Source: a virus
Direction: 5' to 3' (one strand)
IMG/VR virus record: IMGVR_UViG_3300046028_002496
Coordinates: 1 to 33,481 of that record
DNA length: 33,481 nucleotides
Positions 1 through 7,914 of this stretch are shown piece by piece (within the stretch, counting starts at the first letter, position 1; every line of letters starts with the position of its first letter). The translations under genes were made by a program, and so were the position numbers. Below the pieces are notes generated by a model, which was not told the DNA's origin, ran no database searches, and was given only the letters and a program-made list of their open reading frames with translations.

Positions 1-234
1 GGTATTAATATCCCCCGTATTTTTAATATGGTTCTTCTTGAGCCCGGAAAGAGCTTTGTCAGAGTTATACAAAGCATTGGGCGAGGCATTAGAAAAGCAG
101 ACGACAAGGACTTCGTCCAGATCTGGGACCTTACGGCATCTACAAAGTACGCGAAGAGGCATCTTACTGAACGTAAGAAGTTTTATAAAGAAGCCAAATA
201 TCCGTTTGAAATACAAAAAGTGAAATATCAATAA
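1..234 (+). CDS. uvsW: UvsW-type SF2 DNA helicase, C-terminal fragment
   Basis: Partial gene: the reading frame is open from base 1 and only the last 77 residues are visible. They contain a superfamily 2 helicase motif VI (QSIGRGIRK, visible residues 24-32), followed by a VQIWDL strand and a basic tail, the arrangement seen at the C-terminus of T4 UvsW. UvsW unwinds branched recombination intermediates and R-loops during phage replication. The stop overlaps the next ATG (TAATG), so it heads or belongs to a tightly packed operon. Other DEAD/DEAH-type phage helicases cannot be excluded from the fragment alone. Confidence 0.75.
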   Translation, partial: GINIPRIFNMVLLEPGKSFVRVIQSIGRGIRKADDKDFVQIWDLTASTKYAKRHLTERKKFYKEAKYPFEIQKVKYQ

Positions 235-737
235 TGCAAATTTTAACATTAGAAAACAAAACATTCTATCTGAATGATCTACCAGAGGAAGTAGATGAGG
301 ATTTAAGATTCTCAGTACTTGACAATAGTGATAATCAAAATCCTGATTATTTCTTTATTCCTCTTATCTTCCTTGAAAGTTTTACAGGCCCGGCTGCTGT
401 ATTAAAGATTGGACCATACGACCTTACTATGCCATTAGATTGGTGTACTATAGTCGGTGATCCAGAAGGACCTGCCATGGAAGTGTTACCTTTAACCAGT
501 TTAAATGATCGTGGATTTAAGACCTATTGTTTTAATCCTATTAGTGGATTTAGGCCAGAATTTCATGAGATAGATATCATAGACATCTATCCAGACGTTA
601 AATGGTATTTTCCCAAAATGAAACCTGGACAACTTTTATGCACTCCACTAATTGGCGGTAACAAACCAATGTGTGCTTATTTTGTTAAAGAAGTTAGTCG
701 TCAAAGTGAAATTGTAGATTATACTAGGTGCTGGTAA
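234..737 (+). CDS. Conserved phage protein of unknown function
   Basis: 167 residues, starting on the ATG that overlaps the helicase stop. It is acidic at the N-terminus and then aromatic-rich, with stretches such as MPLDWCTIVGD (about residues 65-75) and SGFRPEFHEI followed by WYFPKMKPG (about residues 103-131). It has no signal peptide or membrane segment. I do not recognise a domain. Its position between uvsW and the clamp-loader-like gene suggests a role in replication or late-gene control, but that rests on context only. Confidence 0.75.
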   Translation: MQILTLENKTFYLNDLPEEVDEDLRFSVLDNSDNQNPDYFFIPLIFLESFTGPAAVLKIGPYDLTMPLDWCTIVGDPEGPAMEVLPLTSLNDRGFKTYCFNPISGFRPEFHEIDIIDIYPDVKWYFPKMKPGQLLCTPLIGGNKPMCAYFVKEVSRQSEIVDYTRCW

Positions 738-740
738 AAT

Positions 741-1043
741 ATGGGAACACTAACTCCGGGTGCCACATACATCTATGAACGGAATGGTGAAGAAATTTAC
801 GCTAGAGAAATAGGTGCTCCAGTTCAATCGAGAAAATTAATTGGCTATCAATATGAGAATAAAGTAGATCCGAGAACACCTGATGGTCGTCCACTATACG
901 AGCATATAAAAGAAGATAAACTTTGGGGAGATATACGCCGTGAAGCTCGGACAAACCCAGCCTTGCAAAAAGCCATGGAACAGTGTATAATAATATATCA
1001 TTTAAGCAAAAACAAGGAAACAGTAGATTGGCATCCGGTATGA
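741..1043 (+). CDS. Small conserved phage protein, YHLSK-type C-terminus
   Basis: 100 residues starting 3 nt after the upstream stop. The N-terminus carries a TYIYERNGEEIYAREIG stretch. The C-terminal part (NPALQKAMEQ then IIYHLSKN) closely parallels the end of the next gene, so the two look like partial paralogues. Function unknown. Its stop overlaps the next ATG (ATGA), which points to translational coupling. Confidence 0.75.
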   Translation: MGTLTPGATYIYERNGEEIYAREIGAPVQSRKLIGYQYENKVDPRTPDGRPLYEHIKEDKLWGDIRREARTNPALQKAMEQCIIIYHLSKNKETVDWHPV

Positions 1044-1252
1044 AGTTTTTCAGAAAGCAAGAAGTAATGCGTATTGATTCTAATGGCGGTCTCGGTATTG
1101 GCGGTGGTTCTCCGAGCACTACACTCGGTGCATGGGGTGAATGGCAAGAGATACAAAAACTTGCAGAAACTAATCCTGCTGTAAAAATCGCATTAGACAA
1201 ATTAATGACAGTATATCATTTAAGTAAAGATCATGGCAACAACAAAACCTAA
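1040..1252 (+). CDS. Small conserved phage protein, YHLSK-type C-terminus (second copy)
   Basis: 70 residues. I use the ATG at 1040 because it overlaps the preceding TGA as ATGA; a longer frame from 983 would run far into the upstream gene. It has a Gly-rich N-terminal segment (about residues 13-24) and then a helix with NPAVKIALDKL and VYHLSKD, matching the upstream protein's C-terminus. Function unknown. It overlaps the next gene by 20 nt. Confidence 0.7.
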   Translation: MKFFRKQEVMRIDSNGGLGIGGGSPSTTLGAWGEWQEIQKLAETNPAVKIALDKLMTVYHLSKDHGNNKT

Positions 1253-1724
1253 AAAAGAACCAAAGAAACGGGCACTTGATTTAACTAAGGTGTTGTCTGC
1301 CGTTGACAATAAGAACTATGAATTCTACGACAATCTCACAGCCGCAGAATTAAAAGAGTTTAGTCCTTATGTATTGCTAAGATTTGTTAGTAGTGTTGGA
1401 TCTAATGACAGAGAGATTCAAGAATGGTTTGTTGAAATGACCAATGAGATGGTTAATAAACACCATTGGATGCTAAGTAAGAATCATGAGAAGTTGTTGT
1501 GGTTATTGTATGCCGCCACCGGCGCAGGCATTAAAAGCTATCATCCTTACTTGCCAGCCCTGAAAGCAGACTTTGACAAGTTTGAAAAGTTGTTGGCTAT
1601 CCTACATCCAACATATAAGATGGATGAGATTAAATTGCTGGCCAGTGTAATGACAGATGAAGAGAAGCTAGAGTTGTTTGATAAAATGGGTTTTGATAAA
1701 AAAGATAGAAAAGAATATCAATGA
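1233..1724 (+). CDS. 62: Clamp-loader small subunit, gp62-like
   Basis: 163 residues with a Lys-rich N-terminus, then an all-helical body including EFSPYVLLRF (about residues 43-52) and EMTNEMVNKHHWMLSK (about residues 69-84). This resembles the pattern of T4-like gp62 proteins (SPF-hydrophobic, then a MN/TNEM segment and an LxK pair). In T4, gp62 works with gp44 to load the gp45 clamp onto DNA. Neighbours are replication genes, which fits. gp44 and gp45 are not in the window and may lie upstream. The call rests on pattern recognition of a divergent family, so it is moderate. Confidence 0.6.
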   Translation: MATTKPKKEPKKRALDLTKVLSAVDNKNYEFYDNLTAAELKEFSPYVLLRFVSSVGSNDREIQEWFVEMTNEMVNKHHWMLSKNHEKLLWLLYAATGAGIKSYHPYLPALKADFDKFEKLLAILHPTYKMDEIKLLASVMTDEEKLELFDKMGFDKKDRKEYQ

Positions 1725-2416
1725 TAGCACTTGTGGAACAGCCCTTTATTTGTGTACATTGTAGTAAGAGTTTTATGAAAGAAAAGACTCTTGTTGCTCA
1801 CATGTGCGAAAGGAAACGCCGAGCTCTACAAGAGACTGAGAAGCGAGTGCAGGCAGGATTTATGGCCTATAATAGATTCTATCAACTTACACAAGGCAAC
1901 AAAGTTCTTAAGAACTATGACCACTTTTGCAACTCTGCTTACTACAATGCCTTTGTAAAATTTGGTAGTTTTGTTAACAATGTAAATCCATTATATCCTA
2001 CTAAGTTTATTGACTTCGTTATTAAGAGTGGTGTTAAGTTAGATCATTGGTGCAGGGATGAACTCTATGAACAGTATCTATTTGAGATGCTTAAAGTAGA
2101 ACCAGTTGAAGCCGCAGTACAACGGACCTTGCAGACAATGATGGAATGGGGTGATGATCATAATGCAAATTTTGCACATTACTTTAACTATGTCAGTCTT
2201 AATAAAGCAGTCCATGATATTGTCAACGGCAAGATCAGTTGTTGGGTTTTGTTAAATTGTAATTCAGGTAAAGACATGGCAGGTAAGATGAATGACGAAC
2301 AATTGGCAATGATTGAACCTGCATTTGACCTTAAGTATTGGTTAAAGAAATTTAAAGAATTCCCCGCAGATGTAGCACTTGTTAAAGAGATACTTGCAGA
2401 GGCAGGAGTCAAATGA
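1721..2416 (+). CDS. Zinc-finger-containing conserved phage protein
   Basis: 231 residues, overlapping the gp62-like gene by 4 nt (ATGA). The N-terminus has a C2H2-like finger: C11-x2-C14, then H27-x-C29, followed by a basic RKRR patch, which suggests nucleic-acid or protein binding. The rest is helical and aromatic-rich without a motif I can name. In T4 the gene after 62 is the translational repressor regA. This protein is not recognisably RegA, but its position invites that comparison. Confidence 0.75.
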   Translation: MIALVEQPFICVHCSKSFMKEKTLVAHMCERKRRALQETEKRVQAGFMAYNRFYQLTQGNKVLKNYDHFCNSAYYNAFVKFGSFVNNVNPLYPTKFIDFVIKSGVKLDHWCRDELYEQYLFEMLKVEPVEAAVQRTLQTMMEWGDDHNANFAHYFNYVSLNKAVHDIVNGKISCWVLLNCNSGKDMAGKMNDEQLAMIEPAFDLKYWLKKFKEFPADVALVKEILAEAGVK

Positions 2417-2628
2417 CCGTGATTAAATTATTAGATAAAGATCCAGGTTCTATAATAGACATAGTCAAAGAACTACGTGCTAGCGGTTTGGTACAAGGTA
2501 AAGATTTTGATTTTGCATTTCATCGAACTCGTTGGGATCCTATGATCGGTGATGTTAAAGGGTTTACTAATTTTACCTTTTACGAAGAAAAGTTAGCAAC
2601 CTTGTTTGCATTAAGATATGCTTCATGA
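2413..2628 (+). CDS. Small conserved phage protein
   Basis: 71 residues, start overlapping the previous stop (ATGA). It contains SGLVQGKDFDFAFH (about residues 24-37) and ends in FYEEKLATLFALRY. This small protein type recurs near T4-like replication genes in environmental myoviruses as far as I recall, but I know no function. Confidence 0.75.
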   Translation: MTVIKLLDKDPGSIIDIVKELRASGLVQGKDFDFAFHRTRWDPMIGDVKGFTNFTFYEEKLATLFALRYAS

Positions 2629-2954
2629 CCGGATTTGCAAGTAAGCGGGCAATGTCTCGTAGTTTACAAGATGACATTTTAGATAATTTGGCAAAACGAA
2701 TGGCAGACCAGATTGATAAAGAACTATTAGATGATCTTATGATTGATGTACTTAAAGATGAAGGGTGGATACAAACTAAAGTTAATCCTGGATTCACAGA
2801 CATGGCGATGATGTATGGCGCTCCTAGTGATTGGTATACCAAAACAGCAGAATGGATTCACCTCAATGCCCAAGGTGACTATAAGTTGCTAAAAGGGCAG
2901 TGGTTGTTCAAAGACCCCAAGGATGCTACAATGTTTATATTGAGGTGGTCATGA
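2625..2954 (+). CDS. Small conserved phage protein
   Basis: 109 residues, 4-nt overlap with the previous gene. The N-terminal half is an acidic amphipathic helix region (DKELLDDLMIDVLKDEGW). The C-terminus is WLFKDPKDATMFILRWS, an ending typical of a group of T4-like hypothetical proteins. Function unknown. The stop overlaps the next ATG. Confidence 0.7.
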   Translation: MTGFASKRAMSRSLQDDILDNLAKRMADQIDKELLDDLMIDVLKDEGWIQTKVNPGFTDMAMMYGAPSDWYTKTAEWIHLNAQGDYKLLKGQWLFKDPKDATMFILRWS

Positions 2955-3271
2955 AACATTTTAAATTAAAAAATACAGGTGCAAGGGGCTGGTTTGTGGG
3001 ATCATTTCCGGAAGCAGCCGTTCAAACAGATCTGGCAGAAGTTTGTTACACTCCGGAACCAGTTGGACCTATCAAAGCTCATTATCATATCAAATGTACA
3101 GAAACATTACTCATAATTTCAGGGAGCTGTATCATTCATGGCAATAAGTATATTGCAGGTGATGTTATTGTTTTAGAGCCAGGCGAAATAAACGATTCGA
3201 ATTACCTAGAACCATCGTTTGTCATTGGAGTAAAAACTCCAGCAGGCGGCGATGATAAAGTATACATATAA
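2951..3271 (+). CDS. Cupin-fold protein
   Basis: 106 residues from the ATG overlapping the previous stop as ATGA. The centre has a single-cupin signature: HYH (H44, H46), then E51, a GSCIIHG turn, and GDVIVLEPGE (about residues 70-79). Cupins are small beta-barrels that bind metals or sugars. No enzyme class can be assigned. It lies four genes before a second cupin and a heptose-type cassette, so a sugar-related role is plausible. Confidence 0.65.
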   Translation: MKHFKLKNTGARGWFVGSFPEAAVQTDLAEVCYTPEPVGPIKAHYHIKCTETLLIISGSCIIHGNKYIAGDVIVLEPGEINDSNYLEPSFVIGVKTPAGGDDKVYI

Positions 3272-3273
3272 GT

Positions 3274-3651
3274 ATGGAAAATATAAAACAGTTCTGTGAA
3301 CAACATCAAATCCGAGTACTCGATACAAACAAACGAGCAAGTCGATATCATAAAGTTAATATAAATTACTTTAGAGATCCTATGGATTTTAATCGAGTAT
3401 ATGAAGATATTGTAGTTGATAGTGAACCCTTGTATACTGTAGAGATTGCAGAAAGTGAATTAGAACGTATTGCAGATTTTGAAGCGCAGGTTTTTAATAA
3501 TATGAAAAAGCAAGGTCATTATCATATGTTTGAAATGATTATGGAACAGAAAGAACACGAGAAATATTTGTATAACAAATATGCAGCAGTAAAAAAAGCA
3601 TATGAACATTACAGTCTAATGCTAAAATTGGCCGAAAGCGGAGAACTATGA
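3274..3651 (+). CDS. Unknown helical phage protein
   Basis: 125 residues, mostly charged and helical, with a probable coiled segment in the second half (about residues 55-120). It starts 2 nt after the cupin stop and overlaps the next gene by 4 nt. I recognise no domain. Confidence 0.65.
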   Translation: MENIKQFCEQHQIRVLDTNKRASRYHKVNINYFRDPMDFNRVYEDIVVDSEPLYTVEIAESELERIADFEAQVFNNMKKQGHYHMFEMIMEQKEHEKYLYNKYAAVKKAYEHYSLMLKLAESGEL

Positions 3652-4004
3652 GATTAAAAGGATTTGTAGAAAAAGGTTGGGGCAGTGAATTGATTTGGGC
3701 AACTAACGACAAATACTGCGGTAAGTTTATGAACTTTAATGCAGGTGCAAAGTTTAGTATGCACTTCCATAAAGACAAAGAAGAAACTTGGTATATACAA
3801 TCAGGTAAGTTTATTGTTCGTTGGATTGATACTGCTACCGCTGAACTACACGAAACAGAATTACGTGACGGTGGTGTGTGGCATAATACTCCTTGCATGC
3901 CACACCAATTAGAGTGCGTTGAAGCAGGCACAGTTATCGAAGTCTCTACGCCAGATAGCGTAGAAGACAATTATCGTGTAGGAAAAGGCGATAGTCAAAA
4001 ATGA
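3648..4004 (+). CDS. Cupin-domain protein (sugar-isomerase-like)
   Basis: 118 residues. The cupin signature is clear: GWGSE near the start, then [18 protein letters not shown] (H39, H41), EETWYIQSG (E46) and a late CMPHQLE (H86). This resembles mannose-6-phosphate-isomerase type II and other small sugar-metabolism cupins. It overlaps the nucleotidyltransferase gene by 4 nt, so it is probably part of the same sugar-nucleotide cassette. The exact substrate cannot be read from sequence. Confidence 0.7.
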   Translation: MRLKGFVEKGWGSELIWATNDKYCGKFMNFNAGAKFSMHFHKDKEETWYIQSGKFIVRWIDTATAELHETELRDGGVWHNTPCMPHQLECVEAGTVIEVSTPDSVEDNYRVGKGDSQK

Positions 4005-4396
4005 AAATTATAGTCAATGGTACATTTGATATACTGCATCGCGGTCATGTTGAATTACTTGAACATGCAAAAAGTCTAGGAGAATTTCTTCTAGTGTGTA
4101 TAGACACTGACGAAAGAGTAAAAGAACTTAAAGGTGCTAATAGACCTATTAACAATCAAAACGATCGAGCATTTATGCTTCAGGGATTAAAATGTGTAGA
4201 TGCTGTATGGACATTTAATTCTGAAAAAGACCTAGAACAGATTTGTGAAATGTATCAAGCTGACATAATGGTCAAGGGCAAAGATTATGAAGGCAAACGT
4301 ATTGTTGGTGCCGAGCATTGTAAAGAAATTAAATTAGTGGAACTAGTAGATGGATACTCAACAACAAATATTATTCAACGTATTACTGATCGGTGA
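4001..4396 (+). CDS. HldE C-domain-like heptose-1-phosphate adenylyltransferase
   Basis: 131 residues, cytidylyltransferase fold. [11 protein letters not shown] (about residues 6-16) supplies the HxGH nucleotide-binding motif (H13-R-G-H16). [13 protein letters not shown] (about residues 48-60), VKGKDY and GYSTTNII (about residues 118-125) complete the family pattern. In bacterial HldE this domain transfers AMP to D-glycero-beta-D-manno-heptose 1-phosphate, giving ADP-heptose for the LPS inner core. The kinase half is a separate gene immediately downstream, so the bifunctional HldE is split and in reversed order. Other glycerol-3-phosphate-cytidylyltransferase-type enzymes are the main alternative. 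Confidence 0.75.
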   Translation: MKIIVNGTFDILHRGHVELLEHAKSLGEFLLVCIDTDERVKELKGANRPINNQNDRAFMLQGLKCVDAVWTFNSEKDLEQICEMYQADIMVKGKDYEGKRIVGAEHCKEIKLVELVDGYSTTNIIQRITDR

Positions 4397-5120
4397 TACT
4401 TGTACCGATAGGTATAATATTGGTAGCGTGGACAGGATAAGTCCAGAGGCTCCTGTGCCCGTGTTAAAAATTGTTGATACTTATGATGTACCTGGCATGG
4501 CTTCAAATGTTAATCTTAATCTAATCAATTTAAATATTTCTGCAGATTTTGTAACCAACAACGACCCTATTACAAAAACTCGATTCATTGATGAAAGATC
4601 AGGACAACATCTGTTACGTGTAGACGACGAACCAAAAATAACAGGATGGAGTGGGGATACTCCATTTCCGTTAGAGCATTATGATGCTATTGTTGTATCA
4701 GACTACAATAAAGGATTTTTATCTTACATGGATATAATACACCTAATTAAAAATTCTGAATGCCCTGTGTTTATCGACACTAAAAAACATGACCTAAATA
4801 TGTTTAATATGCCAGATACGTATGTTAAAATTAACGAGATGGAATTCAACAATTCAAGTTCCAAACACGACAATTTAATTGTTACGTTAGGTAGTAGAGG
4901 TGCTATGCACAACGGTGATGTATATCCTACTACAAAAGTAGAAGTTATGGATGTATGTGGTTGCGGAGATACCTTTATGGCAGCGTTAGTTACTCAATAC
5001 CTCTTTACAAAAGACATAGAAAAAGCTATAATATTTGCTAACATAGCCGCAGGTATTACTGTTCAACACCGCGGTAACTACGCACCATCATACGACGAGA
5101 TTAGAAATGCCGGATATTGA
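4350..5120 (+). CDS. HldE N-domain-like PfkB sugar kinase
   Basis: 256 residues, starting at 4350 and overlapping the adenylyltransferase gene by 47 nt. This is the only upstream ATG that keeps the IGD strand. PfkB/ribokinase features are [11 protein letters not shown] (residues 28-38), [10 protein letters not shown] (49-58) and [13 protein letters not shown] (201-213) with catalytic Asp207. The usual GAGD is GCGD here. [11 protein letters not shown] is typical of heptose-7-phosphate kinases. It is shorter than a usual HldE kinase domain (about 318 residues). With the preceding gene it could make ADP-heptose in the infected cell. Confidence 0.75.
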   Translation: MDTQQQILFNVLLIGDTCTDRYNIGSVDRISPEAPVPVLKIVDTYDVPGMASNVNLNLINLNISADFVTNNDPITKTRFIDERSGQHLLRVDDEPKITGWSGDTPFPLEHYDAIVVSDYNKGFLSYMDIIHLIKNSECPVFIDTKKHDLNMFNMPDTYVKINEMEFNNSSSKHDNLIVTLGSRGAMHNGDVYPTTKVEVMDVCGCGDTFMAALVTQYLFTKDIEKAIIFANIAAGITVQHRGNYAPSYDEIRNAGY

Positions 5121-5685
5121 TATTGACTTTGCTGATAGAAGAAAAGTATTGGACGTTATCCAACATGTCCCTGCGGCAATGAAAGAAAATGATACTTTTA
5201 AAAAGCACAATACTGGTGTATATTGTCATGCTATACCGTATAATCCGTTAACAGACACAGCTAGTGTAGAATATAAAAAAGCCGAAGATAGAGGCTACTT
5301 TAAGATAGATTTTTTGAATGTAGGCATATATAAAGATATACGAGATGAAGAGCATCTCAAAACTTTAATGGAAACAGAGCCACTATGGGACCTTTTAGAG
5401 CAGGACGATTTCAGCAGTTTACTATTTCACGTCAACGGACACGGCAGCATTTTGAGGCAGATGAAGCCGAGGAGTATACTCCAGCTAGCGGCCGTTTTGG
5501 CTATGATACGACCCGCCAAGAGACAATTGATTGGGGAGAGTTGGAATACGGTTATGGAGACGATCTGGACGAAACCCACTGACGGTGAATACTACTTTAA
5601 GAAGGCTCATGCAGTGGCCTATGCTATGGCGGTAGTAGTGCAGATGAATTTAATTTGTGAGGGTATCAGTTACGGATACTCTTAA
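5107..5685 (+). CDS. Stand-alone DNA polymerase III alpha-like fragment
   Basis: 192 residues. The start at 5107 gives [11 protein letters not shown], the DnaE catalytic-palm motif PDxDxDF. Later come YFKIDFLNV (about residues 64-72), KPRSILQLAAVLAMIRP (120-136) and FKKAHAVAYA (164-173), all matching ordered blocks of bacterial polymerase III alpha. A full DnaE is over 1,000 residues, so most of the polymerase is missing and independent synthesis is unlikely. It may be a decoy, a regulator or a repurposed domain. It overlaps the kinase gene by 14 nt and the minus-strand gene by 20 nt. Confidence 0.75.
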   Translation: MPDIDIDFADRRKVLDVIQHVPAAMKENDTFKKHNTGVYCHAIPYNPLTDTASVEYKKAEDRGYFKIDFLNVGIYKDIRDEEHLKTLMETEPLWDLLEQDDFSSLLFHVNGHGSILRQMKPRSILQLAAVLAMIRPAKRQLIGESWNTVMETIWTKPTDGEYYFKKAHAVAYAMAVVVQMNLICEGISYGYS

Positions 5686-6043
5686 CTGATCTTACTAGTT
5701 GAATTGATTTTCTTTTTATACGTTTCTCAGCAATTTCGCTGAGATTGACAGTTGGCCCAAAGACTAATTCTGCATCTTTAGCATTAAACGTTTTAATAAA
5801 TGGCCTGAATATCTGCATTTCAGATTTTAGAAAAATGTTAATGGGTATTTTACGATTGCTTTCCCACCACCAAATCTCACCCATTTCTAAAAATAGTGTG
5901 CGTTCAGTTTCACCTAATATCATCGATATATCATAGATGCTGGCAATATAATCATCAAAGTTGATGACGATGCCGACGTATTCTTTATCATTGGATTTAA
6001 CGCAAGATATAAAGGGGAAATTTTCTTGAAACTGTTCTCTCAT
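5666..6043 (-). CDS. Conserved T4-like phage protein of unknown function
   Basis: 125 residues, beta/alpha composition, with the block EIWWWESNRKIPINIFLK (about residues 56-73) followed by FGPTVNLSEIAEKR, a pattern I associate with hypothetical proteins of T4-like environmental phages. It converges with the DnaE-like gene (20-nt overlap). The upstream gap to 6064 is only 20 nt and AT-rich, so its promoter must lie near the start of the virion gene. Confidence 0.7.
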   Translation of the reverse strand: MREQFQENFPFISCVKSNDKEYVGIVINFDDYIASIYDISMILGETERTLFLEMGEIWWWESNRKIPINIFLKSEMQIFRPFIKTFNAKDAELVFGPTVNLSEIAEKRIKRKSIQLVRSVKSIRN

Positions 6044-6052
6044 TATTTTTAA

Positions 6053-6059
6053 ATAAATA
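6053..6059 (+). promoter_or_regulatory. Possible T4-type late promoter element
   Basis: ATAAATA ends 4 nt before the ATG at 6064. T4-family late promoters use TATAAATA or CTAAATA as an extended -10. There is no ribosome-binding site in between. The region is AT-rich, so chance is possible. Confidence 0.3.
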
Positions 6060-6063
6060 CTTT

Positions 6064-6900
6064 ATGCAAATTTTACCAATCTATTTATATCCAAATACTC
6101 TCGCCGTTATATTAGATTTGGACGCAACTACTAGGGGAGTTAACCAGGTTATGTATCAACGAGACTTGAAAATACAAAAAGGGATTAAGAACCAAGTTCA
6201 AGTCCAGTTTAAAAACAGCGATCAGAAAAAGGTTAGAATTTACAATACCCAAACATTTGTATTCAGTATGTTTGACGCAATTAATCAACGACTGATAGTA
6301 GAAAAAGGATTAGACATTTTAGATCTTGGTACTACTTCTACACGCGGCCTAGCCCTGTTAACTCTTAACGAAAGCGATACACTAGACTTGGATAGGTCTA
6401 GCTATCAATATAGTGTCAAATTATTAGGATCCGATGGTAGTTACGCTCCTGCATATTCAAATACTTATTATGGAATGGCCGGTACCCTGCATTTAAGTAA
6501 TGATGTGAATCCAGTGCTTAAAGACAGTGTTTCAGTTACTACATTCAATCCGGTCTGGAACGATGGAATTAGCCTATATGAAAATTTTAGCGGTAACCTT
6601 TATGCAGATCCAGCATTTAATGGAAACTCTGCATTACATACAGTAGCCATTTATATGACAGCTTACAAAGGCACTGTTTACGTGGAAGCTACATTGGACA
6701 ACACTCCGGGTAGCAGTGGAAACTATTCTGTGGTCAGCACTCTAACCTATAACGGTTATACCGGAATTGGCTATGCTAATTTTAATGGGGTATATTCATA
6801 TATTCGAATTAAACACGTTCCTACCCGAGGACCTACTGATGCGGACAATAGAAATACTGCGTTCTCCGGAACAGTTGACAAAATCCTCTACAGAAGTTAA
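6064..6900 (+). CDS. Putative virion structural protein
   Basis: 278 residues, strongly beta, rich in Ser, Thr, Tyr and Asn, with no signal peptide. The N-terminus ILPIYLYPNTLAVILDLD and then GVNQVMYQRDLKIQKGIKNQ recur in environmental T4-like phage genomes ahead of tail or baseplate-type proteins, as far as I recall. The Ser/Gly/Tyr-rich C-terminal half resembles a receptor-binding or adhesin-like beta-sandwich. No enzymatic motif. Location on the particle is inferred from composition. Confidence 0.6.
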   Translation: MQILPIYLYPNTLAVILDLDATTRGVNQVMYQRDLKIQKGIKNQVQVQFKNSDQKKVRIYNTQTFVFSMFDAINQRLIVEKGLDILDLGTTSTRGLALLTLNESDTLDLDRSSYQYSVKLLGSDGSYAPAYSNTYYGMAGTLHLSNDVNPVLKDSVSVTTFNPVWNDGISLYENFSGNLYADPAFNGNSALHTVAIYMTAYKGTVYVEATLDNTPGSSGNYSVVSTLTYNGYTGIGYANFNGVYSYIRIKHVPTRGPTDADNRNTAFSGTVDKILYRS

Positions 6901-6909
6901 ACTGTATAT

Positions 6910-7914
6910 GTGAATGATATACAATCTGCATTATTAGCATTATTGCCTCCAAAAAGAAAACTGACCACAGGTGGTTGGACAAGTTTCAATGCGCCGTGTT
7001 GTTCTCATAGAGGCGAGCGCCAAGACGACCGACTTCGTGGTGGTGTGAAGTTAGATAAAGACGGATTTGTTTATCACTGCTTTAATTGTGGATTTGCCGC
7101 AGGCTGGACGCCAGGTAAACTATTAAGCAAGAATACAAGAAACTTATTCCAATGGATTGGCATGAGTGAAATGGATATAGGAAAACTTAATCTGGCCACT
7201 ATGAAGATCAAAGATGATCAGCCAGTACTTAAGAAAACATTTAATCTAACACTACTAGAAAGGTCCTTGCCTGAAGGTACAATGTCAGTAATGGATTGGA
7301 TTAATACTGCATACTTGCCAGACATAGCAGAAGACATTGGTAAAATAGTAGAATACATTCTAGGTAGAGGCATGACACTAGATTGGTATAATTGGATGTG
7401 GAGTCCTACAGCAGGATATAAAGATAGAGTACTGATTCCTTTCTATCAAGATGGTAAAGTGGTGGGCTATACAGGAAGAAAAATTACCGACGGCAAACCA
7501 AAGTATCTAACAGATAGTCAAAGTGGTTATGTGTTTAATATAGACTCACAAGACTACAATAGAAAGTTTGTCATAGTCACCGAAGGCCAGTTTGATGCTA
7601 TTGCTATAGATGGTGTCAGCATAATGACCAATGAACCTAACGAAGCCCAAGTTACTAGGATAAATGCTTTAGCTAGAGAAATAATTGTAGTACCCGATAA
7701 AGATAGACCAGGCGCTAAACTACTTAAAGCCGCAATAGACAACGGCTGGAGTGCCAGTTTGCCGCCCTGGAGTGACGATATTAAAGACGTTGCAGATGCA
7801 GTACAAAAATACGGACGCCTATACGTACTAACCACAATCCTGCACTATAGGGTGTCGGGAGAGATAAAAATAAATCTAATGAAGAAAAAACTAGAAGCAC
7901 TAAAAGATGACTAA
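6910..7914 (+). CDS. 61: DNA primase, gp61-like
   Basis: 334 residues from a GTG at 6910; the nearby ATG at 6908 is followed at once by a stop. The N-terminus has a zinc-binding region (C30, C31, H33, then C57-x2-C60). A TOPRIM core follows: VIVTEGQFDAIAIDG with Glu225, and VPDKDRPG with Asp263 and Asp265 for metals. Such primases lay RNA primers for the lagging strand and work with the hexameric helicase, encoded immediately downstream with an 8-nt overlap. Confidence 0.85.
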   Translation: MNDIQSALLALLPPKRKLTTGGWTSFNAPCCSHRGERQDDRLRGGVKLDKDGFVYHCFNCGFAAGWTPGKLLSKNTRNLFQWIGMSEMDIGKLNLATMKIKDDQPVLKKTFNLTLLERSLPEGTMSVMDWINTAYLPDIAEDIGKIVEYILGRGMTLDWYNWMWSPTAGYKDRVLIPFYQDGKVVGYTGRKITDGKPKYLTDSQSGYVFNIDSQDYNRKFVIVTEGQFDAIAIDGVSIMTNEPNEAQVTRINALAREIIVVPDKDRPGAKLLKAAIDNGWSASLPPWSDDIKDVADAVQKYGRLYVLTTILHYRVSGEIKINLMKKKLEALKDD

